Shown piece after piece: positions 1 through 10,869 of a stretch of 64,000 nt of DNA. Numbering within the stretch: the first letter of the stretch is position 1; each line of letters starts with the position of its first letter. The notes under the pieces are model-generated. The model worked only from the letters and a program-made list of their open reading frames with translations. It made no database searches and was not told the origin of the DNA. The DNA comes from Vanessa cardui (taxonomy: Eukaryota; Arthropoda; Insecta; Lepidoptera; Nymphalidae): assembly GCF_905220365.1 (NCBI RefSeq), contig NC_061138.1:1736001-1800000 (forward strand), in the 5' to 3' direction. Both the position numbers and the translations under genes were made by a program.

Positions 1-3000
1 ACAATGCCTGATAACGTTCCTTATCACAGGATATTAGGAAGTTTCTTAGGAAACTTTCTAAATGTTGCCCCTTCTCCTTCCTCAGTTTATGAGCCACAGA
101 TTGGTATATATTCCCTAGATCCGGCCCGGGCGCGTTGAGAGTCGAGGCCTGGACCACAGTGGTGAAGTCTCCGTCCACCGTGAGGAATAAGTGAAGAAGC
201 TCGCTCGTTTGGAGGAGGTTGATTTGGATGAGCCGCTGCAGGAAGTCCTCATACTTGTACCGGAGCGTCTCGAGGGGACTGTTATCTCTGGAATTAACGA
301 AGGCAGTGAGGTACCGAAGCTCAGAGTCAGCGAGTTTAATGAAATTTGGTATGAAGTCCAAGGACATAGCCTACTCATCTTTTCTAACATCACAACCAAA
401 CACATAAAACGCGAGGGAAGCCGCGTGCGACAACTAGTTACACAATGTCGTTCAATATTAATTTCATTGATAGAGTTGAATTATGAAACAATATGAACGT
501 TTTCAAGGTGAAATTTAAGTACGTTCGAAAGGAAACTTTCCCGAAGCAATAACGAATTCACTTTCTCGCGAACAGCACTCGTTTATCTATCAAAGAGATT
601 ATGATATTGCTATTATATTATACCTTTTTTTTTATGGCATAGGTGGCAAACGAGCAGGAGGCTCACCTGATGGAAAGTGCCTACCACCGCCCATGGATAT
701 CTGCAACACCAGGGGGCTTGTTGCGTTGCCGGCCTTTAAGAAAGGAGTAGGCTTTTTTCTTGAAGGTTCCCATGTCGTATCGGTTCGGAAATACCGCCGG
801 CGAAAGCTGGTTCCACAAAGTGGTTGTGCGAGGCAGAAAATGTCTGAGAAATCGCGCTGTTGTCGATTTTCGGACATCAAGGTGGTGCGGGTGAAACTTA
901 GAATTTTGGCGAGATGTCCGAAGGTGAAATTCAGCAGCCGGGATTAATCCGAACAATTCCTCGGAACATTCCCCGTGAAAAAATCGGTAGAAGATGCAGA
1001 GTGATCCAACATCTCTACGCAAAGCCAAAGGATCAAGGAGATCGGAAAGGGCTTGATCGTCGTTAACTCGGGCCGCTCTACGTTGAATGCGGTCAAATGG
1101 AAGGAGCTGGTACTGGGGAGGACCCGCCCAGAGGTGAGAGCAGTACTCCATGTGAGGCCGAATTTGCGCCTTGTAAAGTTTTAGGCGATGGGCCGACGTG
1201 AAATACTGTCTCGTCTTGCTGACCACACCCAGCTTTTTTGAAGCCAATTTGGTGGCCAAGTTGGTTGGAAGCCAAGGTGGTGTTTTCGGACATCAAGGTG
1301 GTGCGGGTGAAAGTGGCGTGTACATAATGTTGTCTTAAATTTTCTTCTTCTTTTATTACACATTCCTCGATTATTACACATTTAAATAAAACTAATTATA
1401 ACGGACGAATCGCGTATATTAATCATCACCACATCCCGACATCCCGACGTTTCGAGCACTTTGCAGACTTTAAAGTGCTCGAAACGTCGGGATGTTTTAA
1501 AAATCATCAATAGTTTTATTTAAATGGCGTTTACAATGGCTCGTACCTCCTGGAAGGCAGCGGCAGGTCGGCCAGCAGCGCGTCGCCGTGGAACTCGAGC
1601 AACTTGCCGCGCAGTAAATGGAAGTCGTGTTCGCTGCGTTCCACGACGCTGAGCGAGGGCGCCACCGTGCCGCGCACGCGCTGTGCCGCAACCGCGAACA
1701 CGCGCACTTCGCCGCGCCTTGGGGGGGGCGCCGAGCGACATTCCACATTGGTCAGCGCCACCTTGTACGTGCTCAGATCCCGCCCCAACGAGTCCTCAGC
1801 CGCCAGCGAGTCTAGATACTTCAAAATGTCCACGTTGTCTATGCCCTCGTCCAACTCCGAGCCCATCGAGTCCGGGACGTTGGCATTCTTCAGTTTCACG
1901 CCCAGTCTTAGCGTGTTCATTTTGTCTTGAGGTCTGAGAATATAGCAAAGTGTTATAAGGTCATTCACATTCGTAACATGAATATTCTCAGTAGAAACAC
2001 ATTTTTAAGTGCAAATGTGTTCTGTTAGCATATCTGATTTGTCTGAACATGATGAACTACCATCAGGTTGGTCCTAGTCAAATTTCATTTATTTAATTTT
2101 TAAGTTATTAAAGCTTTAAACATAGTTTGAGTAGAATAGTAAAATGATTTGAAATATAATATTAAAAAGTACAAGATTACCTACTCACCGTTTAGTCATT
2201 TGTTTTTGGTACCCTGTGGGTATTCTTGGCCCAATAAATAATTTGTAAAACTGAAATGAAAAAATTTATAAAATGTATTAACATACATTCAACACACATC
2301 CGTATCAATGACTTACTATGGTATGGTTACCTCTTCGCTGTGCAAGAACTTTGGCAACATAATTTTTTCCAACGCGGCGTGAGACTGTCTGGCTGCCTGG
2401 TACAGCGCTCGACTCGTTTGTAAGCTAGAAGACAAACGTTATATAAAACTTAAAACTGGAACAATATCATATAATGGACACCTCTGACTCACGTTTTGCA
2501 TTTGTTTAATAAACAGTCAGTGGATACTTTCAGTCAGTCAAGTCAGTTGGATTCAAAGTCTGAGACGCTATGAGACCAAGGATTGAAAGCCTTCGAGCGA
2601 TAGAGGTCTGGAGCGATAGAGGGGTGGAGTCCCTTCATTTTTCTCAGTTAAGTTTGTCATTAAGTTTGGGGTTGTCCATTAATCACGTGATCTTTTTTTA
2701 GCATTTTTTTAACCCCCCCTCCCCCATTGGTGATACGTAGTGAGGTTTAAGACCACCCCCCTCCCCCTTCTCAACATCACGTGTATTTTTAGTACCTACA
2801 ACGAATCTTAAAATTTTCTGAATATTATCTTAATTTAAATACAGGTATAAACTGTAATCTTATTTTATTCTGAAATTAAGGACCATATTTGTTTAAAAAT
2901 CGCGCATTAGACGAAAAAATAAATACACGAGATATCTTACTACACCCCCCTCCCCCTTGTGTTATTTTCGTGATTTTTATCAAACCCCTCACCCCCCTTT

Positions 3001-6000
3001 CAAGCCTCACGTGATTTTTTTTTTATGGTATAGGTTGGCGGACGAGCATATGGGCCACCTGATGGTAAGTGGTCACCATCACCCATAGACAATGACGCTG
3101 TAAGAAATATTAACTATTCCTTACATCGTCACTGCGCCACTAACCTTGTCAACTAAGATGTTATGTCCCCTGTGCCTGTAGTTACACTGGCTCACTCACC
3201 CTTCAAACCGGTACACAACAATACTGACTACTGTTATTTGGCGGTAGAATAACTGATGAGTGGGCGGTACCTAGCCAGACGGGCTCGCACAAAGCCCTAC
3301 CACCTAAAAAATCATTTAACCTTTCGTATGTTAAATGACATTAGCCCACCTTGTGTTACCTGTTATACCGGAAGCCGGTATGGTCAACAGACAGCCCAAT
3401 TTTGAGACAAACTTTTATTGTAACTAGATTTTCTCCGTATTTAGTACGAATCAAGTCAATTCAAGTTATGAATCTTATTGTAAATTGAATAATCTTTATT
3501 CACTTTCAACCATTTCTATATAAATACTCAATCATAGCTAATATAAAGTTTACTTTCAACAAAGGGTACTTCAGAGCGAATAACAGAACACACTTAGCCA
3601 TACCGGCTCCCGGTATGTCAACAGTTGCGGCCAAAATGTGTTTATACCGGGAGCCGGTGTTTCAACAAACAAGAGGCTAATGGACAACATGGATTAATGG
3701 ACAACCCTTTTCCGAATAATAGTCAATACTAGTATGTTGTAGTAATCATATACTACTATGTACCTTATAAATTTGACAAAAAAAAAATAACAGAAAAAAA
3801 AGACCCGCTGAGTTTCTTTCGCTGGTTCTTCTCAGGTCAGGGTGTTCCTTTTTCCGAACCGGTGGTAGTGTTTATTTGACAATCAATAAGTAAGTGTAAT
3901 GCTTTTATATTGAATAAAGGAATTTGAGTTTGAGTTTGAGTTTGCGTACCCGGCAACGTGCGCGGGCCCGGCGTCCAGCAGCTGCCGCAGTTCGTGCAGC
4001 AGCGCGGGCGGCAGCGCGACGCGCGGCACGTGCGCGTGCGCAGCGAACAGCGCGCGCGCCTCCGCGTGAAGCGCGCGCGCCTGCGCAGCCGACAGCTCCG
4101 GCGTCAGCAGCAGCGTCTGGAACGACTCTGCGCACGCGCCCGTCTCAAGCAACAACAACAACAAACAACAACAACAGCCTGTAAATTCCCACTGCTGGGC
4201 TAAAGGCCTCCTCTCCCTTTGAGGAGAAGGTTTGGAACATATTCCACCACGCTGTTCCAATGCGGGTTGGTGGAATACACATGTGGCAGAATTTCTATGA
4301 AATTTGTCACATACAGGTTTCTTACGATGTTTTCCTTCACCGCTGAGCACGAGATGAATTATAAAGACAAATTAAGCACACGAATCAGCGGTGCTTGCCT
4401 GGGTTTGAACCCGCAATCATCGGTTAAGATGCACGCGTTCTAACCACTGGGCCATCTCGACTAGATGGGCCGTCTCAAGCATTCGAATATAATCGGAAAA
4501 ACATACCAACTGAAATTTATTATGTTGTCAGTTGAATAGGCTATTTGACTGGTTTTTAAAATTCATTTTATTATAAGTAGAGATTAATGAACCCATTAAA
4601 AGTTGATTTTTTTATTTCTAGTACATATTTGCCGAAAGATATCATATTAAAAATTCCATATTTACACAATATGATCATTGTCCAAGTAGCGTTTTATATA
4701 CTGATTACAATAATTCACAATTTATTTTTCGCATTGTCAAATAGCAATTACATTCCCTGCGATTATGATTGTGATACTTTATTTCCGTCTGGTGTGTACA
4801 AATTTCTAAATCGTCTTACTTATGTCCTTGTAGAACTGCAGCAGGTATATGTCGGTCGTGGTCTTCAGATGATGCAGGAGTGCGTAGAAGTGGTCCTGGT
4901 TGTTGAGGAGTAGTTCGAGATCGATCCTGAGTAACTTTCCTCGTGCACAATACACCGACTCCGACTGCCGGACGAAGTTCTCTAGAAATTCTACCTGCGG
5001 AAAATACAGTATCTATTAGGTATAAATTACATAAATTAGGGGTTGTCAATTAATCACGTGATCTTTTTTTAGCATTTTTTAACCCTCCCTCCCCCATTGG
5101 TGATACATAGTGAGGTTTAAGACCACCCCCCCTCCCCCTTCTCAACATCACGTGTATTTTTAGTACCTACAACGAATATTAAAATTTTCTGAATATTATC
5201 TTAATTTAAATACAGATATAAACTGTAATCTTATTTTATTCTGAAATTAAGGACCATATTTGTTTAAAAATCGCGCATTAGACGAAAAAATAAACACACA
5301 AGATATCTTACTACACCCCCTCCTCCCCCTTGTGTATTTTCGTTATTTTTATCAAACCCCTCCCCCCCTTTCAATCCTCACGTGATTAATGGACAACCCC
5401 TTAGTATCTGTATGTTATTAGTAATGTTGTCTTAAATTTTCGCGATTACACATTGAAATAATCAGTCTACCCGTGACCACGAACGCTGTAAAGTGCTCGA
5501 AACGTCGGGATGTTAAAATTAACTAATATAAGCGATTCAAATCCGTTATAGCTAGTTTCTTATCAAACATTATTGTCATCACTAATGTCATGTTCACGAG
5601 ATTCGTAGACAATGTCAAAATATCGAGTTCCACCGAACAAAAATAAAAAACATGGTAAATATCACGAAATGAATACCTTTAGTAATAAAAATAACCATGT
5701 TAATTTAAAATCTAGTATTGTCATATATTTCGACTACAAATTGAATATAAAGTAAAAAGTAAAGTAAAGTAACAGCCTGTAAATTTCCCACTGCTGAGAT
5801 AAGGCCTCCTCTTCCATTAAGGAGAGAGATTGGAACATATTCCACCACGCTGTTCCAATGCGGGTTGGTAGAATACACATGTGGCAGAATTTCTATGAAA
5901 TTTGTCACATGCAGGTTTCCTCACGATGTTTTTCCTTCACCGCTGAGCACGAGATGAATTATAAAGACAAATTAAGCACATGAATCAGCGGTGCTTGCCT

Positions 6001-9000
6001 GGGTTTGAACCCGCAATCATCGGTTAATCAATATAGAAACTCGAACTACTTTAACATTGAAAGAAAGGGGGGGGAGGTAGTATGTTTTAATTGTAAAACG
6101 TAGCGTATGTCGTTCCTTAGGGTCAAAGGGCGAGTTGGGCAGGGGGGGGAGGTAGTATGTTTTAATTGTAAAACGTAGCGTATGTCGTTGGTTGTGCTCA
6201 AAGGTTGGGCACCTGGTAGTTGGGCGCGGGCGGCAGCGGCGCGGGCGGCGGGCGCGCCGCGGTGAGCAGCAGCAGCGTGTTGAGCGCGTGCGGGTCGGCC
6301 AGCACGTCGGCCAGCGGCAGCAGCGCCCAGCCCGCCAGCGCCTCGCGCACCAGCGCGCGGAACACGCTGCGGGACAACGCACTCACAGTCTCACATCTTT
6401 ACTTGGCGGTAGGCTAGGTACCACCCACTCATCAGTTATACTACCGCCAAATAACAGTACTCAGTACTGTTGTGCTCCGGTTTGAAGGGTGAGTGAGACA
6501 GTATAACTACAGGCACACGCTCACATTCTCACATTTTTACTTGGTGGTAGAGCCCGTCTGGGTAGGTACCGCCCACTAATCAGTTATTCTACCGCCAAAT
6601 AACAGTACTCAGTACTGTTGTGTTCCGGTTTGAAGGGTGAGTGAGGTTCCCAAGGTTGGTGGCACATTGACGATGTAAGGAATAGTTAATATTTCTTACA
6701 GCGTCATTGTCTATGGGCGATGGTGACCACTTACCATCAGGTGGCCCATATGCTCGTCCGCCAACCTATACTATAAAAAAAACATAATCTCGCCTTTTGA
6801 ATGTCTTGCATTATAAATAGTGACAGTAATAAAAAACCGTAAGCGGCGCATGATATAACCGAGATATTTGCAAATCGAATGAAATAAAATCTACGGTTTT
6901 TTAATTTGTCCTCCTTCTCTATCGGAATAGACAATATGGGGTCTGCTGTCAGAATTATGCCAAATTTTGTACCTTGGCAAGAAGCCGCAGTACAGGTTTA
7001 TTAAAACCTTTCAACCTCTTGCCAACGGTTGTCGATTAGATTTTAACAAATAAAATTTAAAATAGGACCTTTCGTAAATGTAATTTATGTATGTATTTAT
7101 TAATGTACAATAAATGTTATTTTAATTTAAACCACTTTTTGCTTACAATGCACGACTACTAATATTTTTTCTACTTAAAATAATGTATAATAATTGACCC
7201 ATATGATAAACATTTAAGTTTTGCAACTGAGTATTACTTACGAATTCTGGCATTCTGAATTCCTTAATATGTATGGCAACAGAGTGTCGGTCAAGCAACG
7301 CAGATACTTGAGCTCGGCGGAGCGGTTGCTGGCCGCTACATGCACCGGCTGTTTGAAGCCTGCTGAGCTTACCGAGTAGTGTCTCAATGCACATGGAACT
7401 AAACGATCGCATATAAATCTCGCATAATTTATCTGTAATGGCATAACATTATTTCCTTTTAATTGACTGCATCGAATTTTATGGAAAAAAATTATAATAT
7501 GATACATTAAAAACAATTATAGTACGACTCAACTTAGATGTAGCATCAGCATAATTCGTAAAACCGATCACTTTATACAAACGTCATAACTTGTAATAAC
7601 ATATGACCTATTATACTCGTTGTGGGTGGGTTGATCTGACGCGTCCTTAGCGACGAATAGCATCGAATGGCGCGATAGGGAGCTATTTTTATTGGTTGTA
7701 TAAATCGGCAGTAATCGGTTTTATTGAATTTGCCGAAGCTATATCTAAGTTGTGTCGTACTATACACTGTTACAAAATTTTTTGCTGTTAAAGTGAAAAG
7801 TTGAATGAACTAAAGTAAAACAGGTACAGGGGTTACAACATCTTAGTTCCCAAATTTGTTGGTGCAGTGGTGATTGGTGAATTGGATTGATTCACATTTC
7901 TTATATAAGCAATGTGAATGGACAATGACCATTTACCATCAGGTGACCTAGTTGCCTGCCTATCGATTTAACATAAAATAGGAACACAATTGTAGCATCA
8001 TAAAGTTATTTGATACTTAAACTAAAACAGTAGTGAGATCATTTCAACTACTAGATAATTTCAAACTTTTAATTTTCTTTTATTTAACTTTGTAATTGAT
8101 TTATTTATAATACAAAACTGTATACATATCATTACAGGAATTTTGTTTGAATGGTGTGGTCCTAATTCGATATAACAGCATGTTAAATATCAATATTTAA
8201 AATAAGTCCCTATGTCATATAGGACACATCCCAGGTAGCATTTCTTGTAAACTCACTCAGGTTGCAACAAAACGAATCCACTCTATCCGCTATCACTTTG
8301 AGAGTGTGTAGAGTGAACTAATAATATAATGAACTGGACTAGAACATATTTACCTTTAAAGCTCGCCTCAGAAGTGAGGCTGATGCATATCTAAGCTGCT
8401 GTCTCAGTTCATCCACAAAAAAAGGCTGTAGAGTTATTTTAGTGTACCATGAGTTTACAAATTGTTCTAAAATTGTATTATAAAACTGAAAAAAAACATG
8501 AATTAAGTATAATTTACATCTATTATTATTTATCATATAATAACAAAATGATATATTTATTCTAGTAAAATTGAATTTATCATGATCCAAATTTCAGTAT
8601 ATATAACAATCGATAATCAGGGAATATTAAATAAATAACTGAATAAGTAATTTGAATGAAATCACAATGATACAATCCCATTATAAGCTTAGACATTGAG
8701 TACAAAGTTGCTATTGATCACTGTAATACGGCTTCACCCCGATAGATACCATTTTAAAGTTTTAACATGATTAATTAACTATTCTCTATTAATCTTACAT
8801 CTTCTATAGCCTGGTCCAATTGTTTATGTATCTGCAGATTAGTCCATGGTTCAGCCGATATTTCTGGGTCATGCCTATTACAGTCTTTTGAACCACATGT
8901 GTGACAACCCTGTAAGTAGAATAAATATTTTAATTAATTTCCTATTATTGAATGTACAGACCTTTTGTTGGAGCAATATTGTTTTCCACTTGGAATGTTG

Positions 9001-10138
9001 TAGAGCTTAATAAGACCTATTAAAAGTCTAAACTGTTAATCATTGGTGAGTCACAAATTGATAAAATAGGAAAGTTATAATTAAAATCAATTCTTATATA
9101 AAATACAAAAACAAGACTAACACTTTATTATATAATTAATTAGACTACTCTTGCAAAGTTTAAAGAACTTTCCTTATCAGTATGTAAAATACTAATAACA
9201 TTTGCTTGAAAATAGAGTAACACTTGTGAATAAAATAACATTAGTTAATTTAAATAAATTTCATGTCAATATATAAATTATATGCTGAAATATTTTTACT
9301 TTGTTCTAATTGAATAGTAGGTTTCATTATTACATACAATTATTCTAAAATTTACAGACTCTGATGATATTATAGAGTATGGTATTCTTTTTTTTTCTTG
9401 AACGATTTATGAGTCTTTTGAATCAAAATATTATTTTATTAGTAAATTCAATAAAAGGGTGTGTACAATTTACTTTGAAAGATCTTGTCGCAAAAGTAAC
9501 CCAACCATAAGTGTGTTCTTGTTGATAGTAAAAAAAAAAAACATATGACTCAACTTACTTTGGAAAAGGCATCGTCGACTTCCTCATGCGGAGCCTCCTT
9601 GACGTAATTAAAGNNNNNNNNNNNNNNNNNNNNNNNNNNNNNNNNNNNNNNNNNNNNNNNNNNNNNNNNNNNNNNNNNNNNNNNNNNNNNNNNNNNNNNN
9701 NNNNNNNNNNNNNNNNNNNNNNNNNNNNNNNNNNNNNNNNNNNNNNNNNNNNNNNNNNNNNNNNNNNNNNNNNNNNNNNNNNNNNNNNNNNNNNNNNNNN
9801 NNNNNNNNNNNNNGGGGCCTCCTTGACGTAATTAAAAGTTAATTGTTCTATAAATCTCTGCAAAATGTTCGAGTTCAGCACATAATAACAAGCCACACAT
9901 CCCAGCACATAACTTACAAAAATCGTGGTCAGGTGAAATCTGTAAAGTTTATGTAAAAAATAGACATACACTTAAAAGTTAATTTACAAAACCGCTTTAA
10001 TGAATAAATATAAAATATACGTTCGTCACACCTATAAGTATATAAAATAGCAAACAAAGCTACGAGAATTCCAAGACAAATAATATAATTTCTATTATCA
10101 ATTTTTTCTGTAAACTCCGTTTGACATCTTTCAGTCAT
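1..10138 (-). CDS. SNX14: Sorting nexin 14 (SNX14), 12 exons, C-terminus off the left edge
   Basis: SNX14 is an ER-anchored protein acting at ER-lipid droplet and endolysosomal contacts. Coding exons in transcript order: 10032-10138, 9559-9939 (contains an N gap), 8799-8909, 8354-8485, 7242-7432, 6213-6366, 4820-4994, 3950-4127, 2331-2424, 2189-2250, 1547-1933, 1-287. Every junction is GT-AG and phases match throughout, giving about 678 residues against about 946 in human. The start is the ATG at 10138. Two hydrophobic helices lie at residues 18-35 and 39-57. A CHTCGSKDCNRH cysteine-histidine motif follows at about 90, as in vertebrate SNX14. Then come the PXA domain (about 100-284, with FVDELRQQLRYA and LADVLADP), the RGS-like domain (about 285-433), the PX domain (LRGKLLEFHG, then LPLPSR at the exon 11/12 junction) and the post-PX motif KLRKEKGQHLE. 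That motif and the cysteine signature argue for SNX14 over SNX13, SNX19 or SNX25. The nexin C domain is outside the window. Exons 6 and 8 are strikingly GC-rich. Confidence 0.93.
626..1319 (-). mobile_element. LINE 3' end (second family) in an SNX14 intron
   Basis: A 192-residue minus-strand frame (1259-681) contains LYKAQIRPHMEYCSHLWAG, then RIQRRAARV and HPHHLDVRKST. This is the signature of the region after the reverse transcriptase in abundant lepidopteran LINEs. The element ends in a short poly-A on its own strand near 626-634. Only the C-terminus and 3' UTR remain. It lies in the intron between SNX14 exons 11 and 12, beside a MITE at 1325-1530. Confidence 0.85.
1325..1530. mobile_element. 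MITE family H copy in an SNX14 intron
   Basis: Shares aatgttgtcttaaatttt, the cgaaacgtcgggatg core (here as an inverted pair at about 1441-1493) and a ttttatttaaat terminus with the copies at 5422 and 19372. It ends about 17 bp downstream of the SNX14 exon 11 donor. Confidence 0.7.
3015..3306 (+). repeat. Dispersed repeat family B, nearly full copy
   Basis: About 290 bp, beginning with a T-run and tatggtataggttggcgg and ending near gggctcgcacaaagccctacc. Copies recur throughout the window in both orientations, so it is a mobile repeat. No coding capacity and no tRNA-like head is visible. Here it forms the first part of the sequence inserted into the MITE at 2668-3707. Confidence 0.8.
3307..3692. 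repeat. Sequence with three near-palindromic TACCGG-GCCGGT motifs
   Basis: A motif of the form ataccggNagccggt occurs at about 3366, 3601 (inverted) and 3646, each followed or preceded by a 'tcaacag'-like word. The 3366 and 3601 copies are inverted relative to each other, suggesting terminal inverted repeats of another small element. No protein is encoded. Confidence 0.5.
3785..3945 (+). mobile_element. LINE 3' tail ending in (TTTGAG)n beside an SNX14 splice donor
   Basis: The word order gagtttctt...ggttcttctc...ttccgaaccgg...ggtag is shared with 62513-62665. The tail ends in three or four TTTGAG units at 3921-3943. The SNX14 exon 8 donor begins at 3949, so the tail starts about six bases inside the intron. 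Confidence 0.7.
4151..4469 (-). mobile_element. tRNA-headed SINE (family A) with 11-bp target duplication
   Basis: Read on the minus strand, the element starts with a tRNA-like head (gagatggcccagtggttag... then gcgggttcaaacccagg, the A and B box words). A conserved body follows, and it ends in (GTT)n. The direct repeat ccgtctcaagc at 4140-4150 and 4470-4480 marks the target duplication. It resembles the Metulj-type SINEs of nymphalid butterflies, from memory. It lies a few bases upstream of the SNX14 exon 8 acceptor. Confidence 0.88.
5039..5400. mobile_element. Intact 362-bp MITE with about 23-bp inverted termini and TTA target duplication
   Basis: The ends are near-perfect inverted repeats, GGGGTTGTC...ATTAATCACGTGA at the left and its complement at the right. 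Both sides are flanked by TTA (5036-5038 and 5401-5403). A 3-bp TWA-type duplication fits PIF/Harbinger-like elements; the assignment is inferred. No coding capacity. It lies in the SNX14 intron between exons 6 and 7. Confidence 0.8.
5422..5560. mobile_element. MITE family H, partial copy
   Basis: Contains aatgttgtcttaaattttcg at the left, the core word gtaaagtgctcgaaacgtcg and an end resembling tccgttatagctagttt. All are shared with the copies at 1325-1530 and 19372-19600. No coding capacity. Confidence 0.7.
5765..6028 (-). mobile_element. SINE family A, head truncated
   Basis: The body and tail match the copy at 4151-4469 and it is read on the minus strand. The tRNA-like head stops at about 6028, so the first 40 or so bases are missing. 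Intronic, between SNX14 exons 6 and 7. Confidence 0.8.
6064..6190. repeat. 79-bp direct duplication adjoining SNX14 exon 6
   Basis: The segment ggggaggtagtatgttttaa and the following 30 bases occur twice, starting at about 6069 and 6148, with G-runs ahead of each. The second copy ends about 20 bp from the exon 6 splice donor (exon end 6213). Confidence 0.8.
6397..6780 (-). repeat. Two head-to-tail copies of dispersed repeat B
   Basis: The first, partial copy (6397-6520) and the second, longer copy (6534-6780) both contain cagtactcagtactgttgtg, tgaagggtgagtgag and ccgccaaataacag. The second continues to gctcgtccgccaacctata. They are inverted relative to 3015-3306. Confidence 0.75.
8095..8335 (-). 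mobile_element. 3' fragment of the same LINE family, in an SNX14 intron
   Basis: This stretch shares long blocks with the 3' part of the LINE at 35310-35530, for example the run around 'ctgtatacatatcattacagga' and 'gcaacaaaac' with neighbouring sequence in the same order. It lies in the intron between SNX14 exons 4 and 5, ending just before exon 4. It contains only the 3' tail, with no catalytic domain. Confidence 0.7.
9614..9813. other. Assembly gap of exactly 200 N inside SNX14 exon 2, probably spurious
   Basis: The run is exactly 200 N, a placeholder length. The 20 bases at 9593-9612 recur at 9817-9836 across the gap, with small disagreements only at the contig tips. Merging the two copies gives a 157-bp exon whose phase (one base, then 52 codons) fits both neighbouring exons and encodes a continuous peptide. 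The two contigs therefore probably overlap and no sequence is missing. Confidence 0.9.
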
Positions 10139-10331
10139 GGTTAAGAGAACAATGACGTTTTTTACTTGACGTATGTGATTTATATTGCCATTAATTTCTA
10201 AATTATGGCTTTAATGGTTAATTGAACTATTTTTATCAGTCGTATACTGAAAATATTGTATTGTATTTGTATTATATTACAAGAATTATTCTGTACAAAG
10301 CATTATAAAATCGAATTTTGAAATATTTAAA
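10139..10331. promoter_or_regulatory. Divergent promoter region between SNX14 and GCSH
   Basis: The SNX14 start codon (minus strand, 10138) and the proposed first ATG of GCSH (plus strand, 10332) are about 190 bp apart and point away from each other. The interval is AT-rich and has no repeat I recognise. The bidirectional role is inferred from geometry alone; no TATA box or initiator is convincing. Confidence 0.5.
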
Positions 10332-10869
10332 ATGGTAAGAATAATTTGAAATGTTAACCTAAAAAATTATGGGAAGTTGTCATAATATTGTTATTTAACT
10401 TAAATCTCAAATAAATCTACTTAATAACAGAAAGTTGAAATCAAGCCTGATTAAACCGCTGTCTTATATTAAAAATTTAAAGTAACAGTTAATACATCAA
10501 TTTAGAATCCTTAGGTAAGTTTAGTATTAGGTTAGTACATATTTATATTGCAAGATTTGAGAATTATTGTATTTAATTTGGGTTTTAGTAAATTAATATA
10601 TCTGTCAACATTAAAAAAAAGGTCTTGCGATATTAAACTATTCTACATGCACCACCATTAAATAAAAAAATAAATAAAAGCAATTTAAATAAACTATCTA
10701 TAATGAGTTTACTTAGTTCAGAGATCAACACTTATCTCCTTTGTTAAGAGTGATATCATGTTTACCGTTTGAAGTTATCTTTATTTTTTCACTGTGACAA
10801 ATTACTGCATTGAAAGTTGCTTACTTATAGTTTAGTTAAATTGTATACCATAACTAATTTCAGGTAAAA

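Larger units (their letters stand above)
2668..3707. mobile_element. MITE with GGGGTTGTCC termini, split by a nested insertion
   Basis: The left part (2668-3014) matches the intact copy at 5039-5400 nearly base for base. Its right terminus (attaatggacaaccc) reappears at 3693-3707, after about 680 bp of unrelated sequence beginning with dispersed repeat B. The copy was therefore interrupted close to its right end by later insertion. It lies in an SNX14 intron. Confidence 0.75.

Noticed and set aside
191..496. Plus-strand 101-codon frame at the left edge
   Set aside because: It is the antisense shadow of the last visible SNX14 exon.
4587..4913. Plus-strand 108-codon frame with hydrophobic stretch
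   Set aside because: It overlaps SNX14 exon 7 on the opposite strand and reads through AT-rich intron; no family resemblance.
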